Notes under the pieces: generated by a model | What the model was told of the DNA's origin: nothing | Databases searched by the model: none | The model's input: the letters and a program-made list of their open reading frames with translations, nothing else | Made by a program: the position numbers and the translations under genes | Origin: Diphasiastrum complanatum | Lineage: Eukaryota > Streptophyta > Lycopodiopsida > Lycopodiales > Lycopodiaceae | Assembly: GCA_029204225.1 (NCBI GenBank) | Contig: CM055095.1 | Coordinates: 40,044,141 to 40,108,140 of the forward strand | Direction: 5' to 3' | Length of the DNA: 64,000 nt | Part shown: in pieces, positions 48,358 through 62,650 of the stretch | How the letters are laid out: the number at the start of each line of letters is the position of its first letter | Numbering within the stretch: the stretch's first letter is position 1

Positions 48358-49260
48358 TGGATAAACATCCAACCATGATCCATAAGCTTGGATTATTCAT
48401 CCTCCTTGTTTCCAAAGGAATATGTGCAAAGCAAGAACCTCCAAAGGCACTAAGGTAGTCATCCTTAGGCTTCTTAAATAATACTTCACTCCTCAAAGCT
48501 TTGATCTTCAATGAGAACTCCATCTCAACATATGCTTTGAATAATAGGAAATGATCATGCACCATAAACCTTGAAGAAAGAAGAAATGTGCACCTTGTGT
48601 GATCATCCTCCTTTGAAGACTTGGATGCATAAGCAACATCAAGAGATTTTGCACTTTCACTAGTGTTCAATTTGTAGATGTTTTCATGTCTAGATCCATA
48701 TGCAAGGATCTCACCATCCTTCTTGATCACACAATTATCAATATAGAAATTGACATCAAGACCACCATCAAGTAATTTGCCAACAATTATAAGATTCTTT
48801 GTAATCTTGGGAACAAAAAAAACCTCTTGAAGAGATAGAACTTTTGATGATGCAAGCTTAAAGGGAATGGTCCCTACTCCTTCAATTTTGCACTCTTGAT
48901 CACTTGCAATATATATGGACTTCTTGACTCCTCCATAAGGCATAGTAGTTGAAAAGGAATCCTTGGAGCTACACATATGTGAAGATGCTCCACTATCAAT
49001 ATACCAAGAGTCATCCATCTTGAAGGTGGAAGAGGGGACTTTTGATGCCATAAGAGAGCATTCTCCATCACGTGCAATAAAGTATTCTTGCTCATGAGAG
49101 ATGTTGGCTTGCTTGAATTGATTTTTCTTCTTGAAGCAATTGGTGGCATAGTGGCCTTTATTGCCACAAAAGAAGCGCTTAACATCTTTTTTCTTCTTCT
49201 TTGAAGTAGAATATTGAGAGGAATCATCATCCTCTTCATTTTGGTCTTTTGCTAATGCTA
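48358..49260 (-). pseudogene. Copia gag-protease fragment with internal deletion
   Basis: Minus strand. The gag end carries a zinc knuckle FFCGNKGHYATNC whose first Cys is lost (about 49170-49130). Then the protease follows, with SWYIDSGASSHMCSS and GVGTIPFKLASSKVLSLQEV, and the pre-integrase segment to about 48600. After FKAYVEMEF and IKALRSE (integrase core start) the sequence jumps to FKKPKDDYLSAFGGSCFAHI, which belongs near the integrase end, so most of the catalytic core is deleted. The 233-codon frame 49051-48350 is nevertheless open. Flanking 97-bp direct repeats suggest the whole was a deleted element with truncated LTRs. Confidence 0.75.
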
Positions 49261-49321
49261 TTGGATGAGTGATGCATCCATCCTACAATTCTATTGGACC
49301 CTTCTTCAAGATTTCTCAATT

Positions 49322-49418
49322 CCTATTGGACCCCTTGACCAAAGCCAACACTTTGACTTCATCACTCATCAAACTACATTAATACAAGTGTCACAATCCT
49401 ATTTACTAGCCTACATAG
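49322..49418. repeat. 97-bp direct repeat, right copy
   Basis: Partner of 48261-48357. A partial third match (ATTCTATTGGACCC) lies just left of it at about 49287. Confidence 0.85.
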
Positions 49419-49429
49419 CTCGAATTTGC

Positions 49430-52616
<3,187 letters not shown>

Positions 52617-54388
52617 CTAGCCACTACGAAAACGGCGTACCTTTTTGACAACTGATAAAATTTCATTCTCTCTTTCTTCTAAGAGCTCCTGCAGGACTTC
52701 ATTCTTGTTATTTGTCTCCTCTACCTCGACGACATCCTCCATGCCAGCAAGCACTTCATTGGCTACTCGAGATACATCAGCATTATTTTTAGCACTTGAC
52801 TTGAATCGCATCATCACAAACGTCTTTGAGCTATCGTGTTCATTCTTAGTATCAACAACCTTCTTGCTACGTCCTGCTTCATTATTATCTTTCTCAAAAA
52901 CCTCATATTTCAATTTAGTTGCAAGCAACTGACTATAAGTCTCTAGAGCAGAAGTATCTAGTGGATCAAGATGCAGAAAAATAAGTATCTCCCAGCAACG
53001 TTTAACTTGAGATTTGCTAATTTTGTAGATTTTTCTAGCCACATCAATCAGAGCTTTAGGCGGCATCAGTATATGCCATCCCTGTCTTTTCACGGAATCA
53101 GAAGCAACGAGATCCCCATTCTCTCTACGTGAAAGACTATGCACATCCATATGCAAGACTTCTTGAAGTTCACTTCCTCCTAAGGATGTTTTCTCCACAA
53201 CAATTCCCTTTTGCACTTCCTCTCTTTTCTTAGTAATCTGTGCAACATCACCGAGGATTGCAGACACAATAGTAGGATGGGATAATAACCGCAAGCTATC
53301 CATGCAATCCCGTAGCTCCTGGAGCTTTTCAGAAGGTTCCTCCATATTAACATCGAAGCAACCTCGTTGTAATGCTACTTTATTCACAGATTCCAAAAGA
53401 TGGAAGCCATACCCCTTTTGTTGATAAGGTGGAAGTACCAATATCTGTTAATCCCAATATTACCAACATTGAAACGGATCAGCAAAAGAGCTGTGCAGAT
53501 GAGATTTTAACTTTTACTTATTTAGATCCAGCAGAAATCAGAATAAGTCGAAGTTCAAGAGACCTTAGTAGCCTTAGATTTAATATTTATGCTTTCCCAC
53601 ACATCCACACCCACAAAAAATAATGTGCTGGAGTTGATTAATCAGATTACTCGCATGCAGAGCCCCCCAAGGTAAAATTCAGCACTGGATATTGTTAGCT
53701 TCTAGTCATGCCTTGAATCAGTGAGTTAACATACTTGGCTTATGCGTAGCCTCATGCTATCTGGGTAGTGATAGAAACGGAATACATTGCAAAAACCTGT
53801 CACTTTACAAGATCTTTCTGAGCCTTTATGCTTCTCTGTTGCAACAAAGATTTCCCACTGAGGGTCGCTGTCAATAGGACGTCCACCTGCTCGTGCCAGA
53901 GCAACCCAAGCCATTGTATCAACCCCTGTACAGAGAACTGACTCTCTATTCCAAATGTTTCAGTGATCCCTATGTTTATCAACAGTGTATTGAAAGGACG
54001 AAGTTCACAGATGTCATAGCAGACTTTGATTTGAATCATTGAAAATTTGAGACAGAAGTCTAACCTTCAATAAATAGCAAAACAAGTGGGCTCAAAGATG
54101 AACGCCACTCTCTTAGACTAGGATCATGTATTTCCATGCGCACTATCTGCATGGCACAGTGCTAGTCACATTCATAGGACTCAAATTCCAGATTTAAGGA
54201 TGACAGTACTACATTCCATACTTGACAGTCTTATTTGAATCCAATCATTCTCAATTCAATAAAGGAACAATATTCTCAGACGCACCTCACAGTGCTTAAC
54301 ATGTCCTTGCAAATTACCAGCAGAAGAGCTGGGAGCTGGACTACTTTCCCAGGTCGCAACCACATCTCCATGTGCTGTTATCAAGTCT
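52617..54388 (-). CDS. HAT1: Histone acetyltransferase type B catalytic subunit HAT1, 3' exons
   Basis: HAT1 acetylates newly made histone H4 (K5, K12) using acetyl-CoA before chromatin assembly. Four minus-strand exons read in phase across GT-AG introns: 54388-54286 (DLITAHGDVVATWESS), 54146-54065 (IVRMEIHDPSLREWRSS, then PLVLLFIEG), 53886-53735 (GRPIDSDPQWEIFVA, GFCNVFRFYHYPD) and 53444-52617. The last exon begins ILVLPPYQQKGYGFHLLESV, with the GNAT acetyl-CoA loop Q-Q-K-G-Y-G, and continues with MEEPSEKLQELRDCMDSLRL, which includes the family's catalytic acidic segment. It ends with a Glu/Lys-rich tail and VRRFRSG before the stop. The splice junctions restore family sequence exactly (LVLLFIEG-GRPIDSDP; RISQ-ILVLPP). 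About 150-200 N-terminal residues should lie upstream (higher coordinates), but I found no such exons between 54.4 and 57 kb, so introns may be long or the gene truncated. The visible part is free of defects. Confidence 0.85.
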
Positions 54389-56936
54389 CTGCCAAGAGCT
54401 TATATCAATGTGTCAGTCTATCAATTTTATCGCATGATAATAACTTATGGAACAAAAAAAGTTATTCGTACTTGAAATAAATGACCTATAACAGAACCTT
54501 GGCTGATTAGTTGAGAATGAAAATCCTCAATGTTTGCTGAACATCCATCACATTTTGTTAGTCAGCTCTAGTTTTCTCTACAATGGTCAAACTTTCTTTC
54601 TGTTTCCATTTCCAGATTCTTTGCCACTCCCTTAAAACATCTATGAATATTTGGTGGATTTAAGTAGCAAAAGGTAGGATGGGTGTCACTTTCATGCTTC
54701 TTTGTGGATTCCAATTTTTTGAGTTTTTGGCATCTCATTATCTGTAGTTTTGTGTGCTTTCAAGATCTGCTTGGACAATTATTCTTCCTACGATAGAGGA
54801 GTTGCATTCCATTTTTCCAAATCCAAATTCCAACATTTAGAAGCTGACTCACTGATTGTCAAATTTCTGAGACTCCACCTTTAGCATAGCTCTGTGTTGT
54901 TTCTGAAAGTTTAAAGAGCATGTTCATCCTACAATAGGTGCTTCTATTTCCCTTTGTAGCTGCTAATTTTGATGTCTACAAGTTCTGATTTTCAAATTAT
55001 CATCAGTTTTCACCAATCCAATATTGCAAAAGGATCAGTGTTATCATATTTGTGTATCGGTTCTTACGAATCCAAAATTATTATAAGTTGTACTCACTAC
55101 TGGATGAGTTCCTTTATTTTGAATATCAAGAAAGCGTCATTCTTCTTCAAGATTTCCCCAGGTAGTCCTTTTTGTGAAATAACAGATATGACTCTGATCA
55201 TGACAAACAATAGAAAAGTATACAGTAGGCAACATAAAACTTTCTACTTGCATGGCTGCAAATTTTCTATAGAATCTATATTCCGAATATGGAACCTAAT
55301 CATCTTGATATTTACTGGCAACTATTTAAACAACAATGTCCAAGGCAGAATATCCAGATGATCAGCTATTCTATTTGGAGACTTTGGACACTGGAGGTGT
55401 CTGAAGTGAAAGAAATCATCCGAATGGGATCAAGTACTTTCTATCTTCCAAAACATAGTACATTGTTTTTGAATCTCCATGATTAGCCAAGAGTTTTGGG
55501 CCAATAATACTTGAAAGTCAAACCTTATGGTCTAGAATTTCGGGAACTTAGCCCATTAAAGGAAACAATTCAGCTTAGGTGGTCTTCAGACTTAGTGATA
55601 AATGAAGTGGCCAAGGACATTCTCATTGAACATCCAGCTCCTGAAAATCACAGCAGAGATGATTTGTGAAAACAGTGAAATATCATCATTTATAGAAATA
55701 TCTTCATTGGTTAAGACATTTACAAGGAATTTTCTGTCAAACAGAAAATATCAAAAGACAGGATATTCGAAGTTATATCCTGACATTGTGAAGATGAATC
55801 AACATCTACCAATACACTTGAATTATGACCATAGAAAGAACCAACTCATTTGATTGTATACTGATGATGAAATCAAAGAAGCGGCTCTATTGTTCTTGAT
55901 TTCTTTCATGGTTTAATTGTTGGAAAAGTATGGAAGATTCACTACAGAAATTGAAGCATCTGCAGAGAAAGCCGTTGAGGCATCTACAGAGTACCATTGT
56001 CATGTCATTCACACTCTTGTAAGCTTCTTTGAAGGAGATTATTGTGTTTCCAAATCTTCTGAAAGACGTGATTATGCTAGAACATTCTTTGCAATCAGGA
56101 TAGCTTTTGGCATTGCTAGAAGACAATTCTATCTAACAAAACTATTTAAGTATGTCTTGAAATTAAAGCTTCACTAGACTGATCCAATTATGATTGTTTT
56201 TCCTCTTATATGTCCTCATTTGTGTGGCAAATTGGAGTATAACCCCTGACCTCATGGAGAGGAAACGAATTCCAAATCAACTCACTACTTATTGGAGGAC
56301 CCAATATAATTGTTGAACTAACTGAGCTGTCACTTCTCTATCTTTCATAGTTTACTCCTTTTGTTTTCTTTTTTCCCTGTTTACCCTTTCTATGATTTTC
56401 TTCAAAAGCTGCTCTGTTTTCTCTTATATGTCCTCATTTATGTGGCAAATTGGAGTATAACCCCTGACCTCATGGAGAGGAAAGAAATTCCTGATTTACC
56501 TCACTACGTATTGGAGGACCCCACAGAATTGTTGTCATTGTTCACCAATTATAGCCTTTCTATGATTTGATGATCTTTAATAATCTTTGAAAGAAATTGT
56601 TCATTGCTCATCAAATATAGTGTTTCTATGCTTTATGCGATCCCATATCTGAGATTGTGTTCATAACTTGGTATGAAAGAACTTTCCTGCTCTACCATAC
56701 TTATTTTTCCTATTGCCCATTCATTCCAGCTACCCTTCATCCACGACCCGACACTCCTACACACCTATTGTGCTACATCCAAATATTTGCATGCCAAGTC
56801 AAAAAGCTGGCCTATTCCTCGTCCGACGTCAACAGACAAAAATCTCTATGCCTTTCCATCACTTATGTTTTGCACAAAACAACTATATCAATTTTGTTAA
56901 TAGCAACAAAAAGGGATTTCACCTCTTCATCTTAGC
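54389..56936. other. Unassigned region upstream of the HAT1 exons
   Basis: Expected to hold the first HAT1 exons, but none was recognised. Several plus-strand stretches look coding-like without family motif (for example EFRELSPLKETIQLRWSSD near 55540). A partial tandem duplication is listed separately. Confidence 0.4.
56203..56535. repeat. Tandem duplication of about 110 bp, spaced about 218 bp
   Basis: 56203-56315 and 56421-56535 share CTCTTATATGTCCTCATTT, GTGGCAAATTGGAGTATAAC, CCTGACCTCATGGAGAGGAA and TATTGGAGGACCC with about 10% differences. Confidence 0.8.
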
Positions 56937-59000
56937 GCACAGTTCTGCGGATCAAGCTCTAGATCAAGATGACTCGCAAGTGCCAGCTGAACATACAGCC
57001 ATTCGAGACCAAGATGCAACCATACAAAAGACTATGAGAAATGCCCTTTCAAGATGGGAAAGCCTGAAATTTACAGCAAGAACGTGATTGAATACCTGAA
57101 GCAAAATCAAGAAGAGAACGATCCACACTGGACAACTCCTCTAGTGTCATGGAGATGGTCCTGAAAGCTCAGCTAAATCCTTGGGTCAGTTGTTGCAAGT
57201 CGCACCACACATGGCCTATCTCAGAGTGGTATAGAGCATCTACATCCACAAACGGGACCAGTGATGCTAGTGACTAATGCAACATCCTTTGTGATGGAGA
57301 CACCACCGATTCCAGTATCTCCAACAGAGTATGATCTTGTGCCAGGCTCCAGCCATCACCATACATATGGATCATACATATTCATTAGATCAAGCTTGAA
57401 AATGTGGAGATAGATGGTGGATCTCAAATAAACATCTTGAACGAAAAGACCTTCAAGATGCTCCAAGGAGCAAGACCAAAAAGACATATGATTGCCAAGA
57501 TGACTCGTCAATCTAGAAATCATCCTCTAGGTGTCATACCCAGCTTAGTAGTCTACAAAGAGGAGATTCCATTTTAGCTAGAATTTGTCATCGTGAAGCT
57601 ACGTGACAAACACAATGTTTACCCCATGCTGCTAGGAAGGCCCTAAATGAGTTGCTAAAGTTATATATGACTGTTGGCAAACATCATCAAGATCCAGATT
57701 TCAATTACAGTTACAATCAATCTGCCTACGCATGCAAGAGTGATACGGTCAGCGTGCAAACCGGTAGCTGTGAAATCTATAGCGAAACTCACGACAATTG
57801 GGACTTAGATATTAAAGAAGATTAACAACTCCAAAATCTATTTCCTAATCTAATCCTCATTGCAGATATGTGTCTCACGCAGGCTTTACAAGCCTACATG
57901 ATACACCAAGTGTCTGATGCAACCAAGGAGCCAGAGCAACCTGAACCTGCCTCAAGTTGGCCAAAGAACTTCTCAGAAGCCATTGAGGGAGTCCAAATCT
58001 TGCAAAAAATTCCAGCCTTCCATAGGCCAAAACATGCCGATTCCTGAAACTCTCAAAGTGCTCAATATGGATACCAATGCTGCAATCAAGCCTATTTATG
58101 TATCTTCTAGACTTACTAATGAATACAAACAACAGTTGAAACTTTTAGTTACAGAGTATAAAGATGTGTTTGCATAGCCTATGATAATTTCAAATTCATA
58201 GTTCTTGAGATCTTTGGCACTCTATTGACCTCATTGTAGATGCCAAGCTTGTACACTTACTGAGGTACAGATTGAACCCGAGATATACAGAACGTACAAC
58301 AAGAAATTGACAAGCTGCTCAAGACAGGGTTCATCTATGCAGTCGATCATGATGCCTGGGTATCTCCAATTGCCATGAAGAACGGCGATCTCCGTGTCTA
58401 TCAAAGATCACTTTCCTTTGTCATTCACAGAATCTATTTTGGACAAAATTGCCAAACACGACATATCCAATTTTCTTTATGCCATAATCCAATCACGATT
58501 GTTGCTCAAGACCAATCCAAGACAACATTCACTACCAAATGGGGAGCTTTCACTTATGGAGTCAAGCCCTTTAGCTTGTCTAATGCTCCAGCCTCTTGTC
58601 TCGTGCCTTCTATTAGTATCTTGACATATTTATGAAATTATTTCTAAAAATTTCTATGTATACGGGTCAAAGGAGGAACACATTCACCAACTTTCTGCCT
58701 TATCAAGACTTTGGCATCACATTAAACCCCATCAAATGTGTTTTTTCCATCAAGAACGGCTTGCTATTGGGACAAATTGTCTTCAAACAAGACCTGTGCA
58801 TTGATCCCATGAATATTAAAGCACTCAAGGATGAGGGCCTTTCTTGCCAACTTCAAGATCATGAGGGCCTTTCTAGGCATGGCTGGTTATCATAGGCGAT
58901 TCATTAGACACTATGCTGATAATGCAAGGAAAGAGATTTACCCCATATACACTGTACAGTGACAAAAGAAAGACATCTTGCCTTCACTATCACTACTACA

Positions 59001-59455
59001 CGTAGGAAATCAAAGTGCCAAGATCCTTCTAACATTCAATCTCCATATACAAGAAGAAGAAAAAGAGGAAGAAGAAGAAGAGGGAGAGGGTTAGGCGCCC
59101 TCAAGGAGAGAGAAAGTAGTAGCAATGCTTGAAAGGGAATGAATTACAAATGAACAAAGAGTACATATAAATAGGCCTTCCAAGGGCCTAGACTCTTCCA
59201 AACTCTAAAGTTCTAGAACCTTCCAAGACCCACTACTAATTATAGGGCACCCCCAAAAGTCAAGATAGGGTCCCTTAACATAATTAGACTTTATTTGGAC
59301 CCACGAATTACTACTGGACCAAAATTGGGTCCAACTCAACTAAACTGACTTAACATGGTCTAAATAATAAACCTAACCCATGGTTACACAAGTCTCGACC
59401 TTTTGGGTCAAAGTAACCTATGAGAAACTATCATTATCATTTATTACTTCTAACA
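59001..59455 (-). repeat. 3' LTR of the young element
   Basis: 455 bases in minus orientation, TGTTAGAAGT to CTACG; the last base of the usual CA end is changed (CG). A TATA-like TATTTATAT lies in the middle (about 59164-59180). Confidence 0.9.
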
Positions 59456-59466
59456 CCCTCCTTAAA
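59456..59466 (-). other. Polypurine tract
   Basis: The minus strand reads TTTAAGGAGGG directly before the TGTTAG start of the 3' LTR, the normal place of plus-strand primer formation in LTR elements. Confidence 0.7.
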
Positions 59467-59642
59467 TGATAATGTAAAAAACATAACATGACATGAAGTA
59501 TGAAAAATTGCAACAAAAATGCAAAGTGTTGCATGCTGCCCAAAACTCCATGTAGCTGAAAAAGAAAAGATGTAGCTTGTTGTCCAAGCTCAATGCCGCC
59601 AAAAAAAAACTTCAGCTTGAAGTAGTCGAAGTAGCCGAAATC

Positions 59643-60806
59643 TCAGCCCCAATCATGCCCGATGTAGAAGAGATGTAGAATACGAAGTGCGGTAGCATCA
59701 AGTCGAAAAGTGAAGACAAGCATGCTCCATCCAAAGTAGGTAACCAAAAAACCGGCCACAAGCCGAAATATGGATTTGCAATCCATCAATGGTTCCCACA
59801 TGATTCCATAAGTCTTCTTACCACAAGAAATATAAAGAAGAGTATGATACTCTTTTACCATCACATCCTCCCGAATCTTACTATCAATGATCTGCTCACC
59901 AACACTAGGTAAGACAACACCGTCATCATAAGAAGTAAGCATCAAAACATGAAAATCAGCATAAGGTACTGATTTTGGTGAGGCATGTGTGTTTCCTCCA
60001 AGGTAACAAGATGCTTTGCTATCCCGCAAAGACTCGGACAACCAACAAGAGGCTGTAGCAGGTTGTCCAACAGCCACAAAATCACCAACACTTTGCTGTC
60101 CAAAGTGTTCCAAATGTGGACCTTGTTGTCCAAAAACCTTCCGCAGGCCGTTCTCGATGCATATTAGGATGCTCACGATGTAACATAGGCTAAAAATGAT
60201 CAATAAACTATGGCTAAATCTGGTGTCCACCATCTTCAAGAAAAAAACCAACAGCTTGCCACTTTGAACACCCAAATAATCTAGCAACACGCCACTTTGA
60301 ACCAATGTACTAATTGACATAATTTTTTCCCCTCCTCCATTAGTACAAAATGGCTTCAAAGAATGCTTGATTTCAGCCTTTTCCAAAACATTATCTTGAG
60401 AAGCTTGCTCATAAAGTTCTTCACTAATGCATCCATCATTTGCAACAAATGGCTCAAGAGAAGAAGAATGCTTTACCATACCAACATTCTGATGCAAACT
60501 TGTACTTGTAGAAAGACAATGATCAAACTTTGCATGACTTTGCCCTTCTACCTTCAAAGAGGATGAACTAGAGAGGAGAAAGCATGATGATGAATCCTTT
60601 ATTCGGTACATCTTTAAAAGTGTTTCCCAAGCACTTTTAGAGGTCTTGCAAAATCTCAAATGATATAAGATAGATCTTGTTACCAATAAAATCTTGATCA
60701 TCACGTCGATGCAAAATCTCAGCTTGCAACTCCATGAAGAATAGTTGGTGTCATCCAACATATCTTCATCTGAACAAGTACAAATTGCTCCCAAATCTCT
60801 TGCCAT
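59643..60806 (-). CDS. Gag-like fusion ORF of the non-autonomous element, 387 aa
   Basis: The only long frame of the element, ATG at 60806 and stop at 59643-59645, with no internal stop. Residues 17-25 (LDDTNYSSW) and 55-67 (TSKSAWETLLKMY) match the start and middle of the Copia gag domain (the NY-x2-W and SAWxTL motifs), but the intervening region is shortened. From about residue 70 the sequence is unlike gag: Ser-rich, then a hydrophobic segment at 201-217 (LLIIFSLCYIVSILICI), a Gly/Gln-rich stretch and a C-terminus with no zinc knuckle. I do not recognise this part; it could be drifted gag or captured sequence read by chance. The intact frame in a young element may mean use as coding RNA, or only recent insertion. 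Confidence 0.55.
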   Translation of the reverse strand: MARDLGAICTCSDEDMLDDTNYSSWSCKLRFCIDVMIKILLVTRSILYHLRFCKTSKSAWETLLKMYRIKDSSSCFLLSSSSSLKVEGQSHAKFDHCLSTSTSLHQNVGMVKHSSSLEPFVANDGCISEELYEQASQDNVLEKAEIKHSLKPFCTNGGGEKIMSISTLVQSGVLLDYLGVQSGKLLVFFLKMVDTRFSHSLLIIFSLCYIVSILICIENGLRKVFGQQGPHLEHFGQQSVGDFVAVGQPATASCWLSESLRDSKASCYLGGNTHASPKSVPYADFHVLMLTSYDDGVVLPSVGEQIIDSKIREDVMVKEYHTLLYISCGKKTYGIMWEPLMDCKSIFRLVAGFLVTYFGWSMLVFTFRLDATALRILHLFYIGHDWG

Positions 60807-61164
60807 AAGAACCAGCCAAGAAGATAAACTTTTTCAAACCCTAAATGTGCCCTAAAAGACACAAAAATCATCAAGTATCAAATCTGACAAATCAGCACCG
60901 GGATGTGTCGAAACCACACATTAGATGGATGTAGGAACTCACCCTCCTACAAGCCTTGTGGGCTGAAAATTTCAGCCTGAAATTGCATTACAAACTCAAA
61001 AACCAGCAAACAAAGAATCAGGTTAGCCTCCAACAAAGCTTTTTTTGGAACCCTACTTTCTTGCCAAAAAGTGTGAACAATACACACACGGATAGGGCTG
61101 TTGCAACACCCTACAAATGGTAATATGCTGTCCAATTTTCAGCCTCGGAATGTGATCGGATTAT

Positions 61165-61625
61165 CACAAAAAAATTAGCGCCTTCTTCCACACCTGGAAA
61201 CAAGCAAAAAGAAGCGGATCTTCACTTTGTAAAATCAGCAAGGGTGCTGATTTTTCAGCCAAATCAGAAGAATAGAAATTGCTTGTAGATGGGCGCCCTC
61301 CTGCAAAGGAGCAAATCTGAAAAATAGGGCAGCAGCGGACCAACGGAAGTAGGATAAACCTACACGGATGTGGGCGACCTAAAAGAAGCCCCGAAGAAGA
61401 TAATTAATAGCGCCTTCCTGCAACCTGAAAAATCAGCAAACAACAACCTGATTTTTGGGCACCCAAAATCCTGTTATCTTCTTTGATGTGTGGCGCCCTG
61501 CTGCAAAACGGAAAAGAGTCAAAAAACGGATCGTCACTCCAAAAAATCAGCAAAGGTGCTGAGTTTTTGTGATCCCTAAGTGAAGACGATCTCTTTTGGT
61601 AGGGCGCCCTAAATCAAGCATAGAA
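61165..61625 (-). repeat. Leader repeats with GGCGCC cores and hairpins
   Basis: Four to five degenerate units of about 80-130 bases, each starting with a GCGCC(C/T)T(C/G)CTGCAA-like core (61168, 61291, 61410, 61492, 61600) and most containing AAATCAGCAA(A/G)GGTGCTGA-type sequence. At 61231-61254 the arms AAAATCAGCA and TGCTGATTTT form a perfect 10-bp stem with a 4-base loop. Confidence 0.65.
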
Positions 61626-61631
61626 GATCCA

Positions 61632-61645
61632 TGGCTCTGATACCA
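61632..61645 (-). other. Primer-binding site of the young element
   Basis: The minus strand reads TGGTATCAGAGCCA immediately after the LTR end CCTACA, complementary to the 3' end of initiator tRNA-Met. It is identical over 13 bases to the site at 24125. Confidence 0.9.
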
Positions 61646-62101
61646 TGTAGGAAATCAAAGTGCCAAGATCCTTCTAACATTCAATCTCCATATACAAGAA
61701 GAGGAAAAAGAGGAAGAAGAAGAAGAGGAAGAGGGTTAGGCGCCCTCAAGGAGAGAGAAAGTAGTAGCAATGCTTGAAAGGGAATGAATTACAAATGAAC
61801 AAAGAGTACATATAAATAGGCCTTCCAAGGGCCTAGACTCTTCCAAACTCTAAAGTTCTAGAACCTTCCAAGACCCACTACTAATTATAGGGCACCCCCA
61901 AAAGTCAAGATAGGGTCCCTTAACATAATTAGACTTTACTTGGACCCACGAATTACTACTGGACCAAAATTGGGTCCAACTCAACTAAAACTGACTTAAC
62001 ATGGTCTAAATAATAAACCTAACCCATGGTTACACAAGTCTCGACCTTTTGGGTCAAAGTAACCTATAAGAAACTATCATTATCATCTATTACTTCTAAC
62101 A
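61646..62101 (-). repeat. 5' LTR of the young element
   Basis: 456 bases in minus orientation, TGTTAGAAGT to CCTACA; both TG and CA ends are intact here. It has the same TATA-like segment as its partner. Confidence 0.9.
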
Positions 62102-62196
62102 TACAAGAGATCCATCGACCTCTTATCTCGGTTCTCCCATATTGGAGCTTACTATTCCATGTACACACCGCTTGTTCTTAGGAAGCATTGGGCTAC

Positions 62197-62650
62197 TGTT
62201 AGGGACCCAACTCCCTTGGGTCCCAAACCCCAACTTGGAACCCATCGTCAACTGGGTCTGTTGACTTGACCAGTGACTCGTGGACCTACATGGCTACCAC
62301 TTGTCGTTACCTAGGATGTGTGCTTAGCTTGGAGACTCCTACCTTGGAGGTATACAAGGAGAGGAGGTCTCACTTTACCATTCATTCTATCTACCTAGGA
62401 GAAGGTGGATGGTGAGCGCTTGTGCACAGACCCCAGGATATGAGCTAGCTTGAAGTAGGAGATGGCTGAGGGCTCTAGCAGTTGTATGGAACACTGTTAA
62501 GGTCGGAGTCGGATCTTGATTATTACAGGTCACATGCCAGGGCACTGAGAGTGGATCTAGATTGGATCCTACGGCGAGGTGGATCATGTGACGTTTGGTT
62601 CCTAGTGGTTAACCAGCACCTGGTGGTTTGCAGTTAAATAGGATGTAGCA
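62197..62650. mobile_element. Probable solo LTR in Gypsy pol
   Basis: A 454-base block TGTTAGGGAC...GGATGTAGCA without coding content separates two parts of Gypsy RNase H. It is flanked by GCTAC (62192-62196) and GCTAT (62651-62655), a 4-of-5 match to a target duplication. The ends have TG...CA with short inverted termini (TGTTA/TAGCA). Confidence 0.5.

Larger units (their letters stand above)
59001..62101 (-). mobile_element. Young non-autonomous Copia-derived LTR element
   Basis: Complete structure on the minus strand: 5' LTR (61646-62101), primer site for initiator tRNA-Met directly after it (61632-61645), leader with repeats, one 387-codon ORF, a purine tract AAGGAGGG just before the 3' LTR, and the 3' LTR (59001-59455). 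The LTRs differ at six positions and one indel in about 455 bases. The total length is 3.1 kb and there is no protease, integrase or RT, so it must depend on another element's enzymes. It is inserted in Gypsy pol. Flanks share TACA (CTACA before, TACAA after), an imperfect target duplication. Confidence 0.88.
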
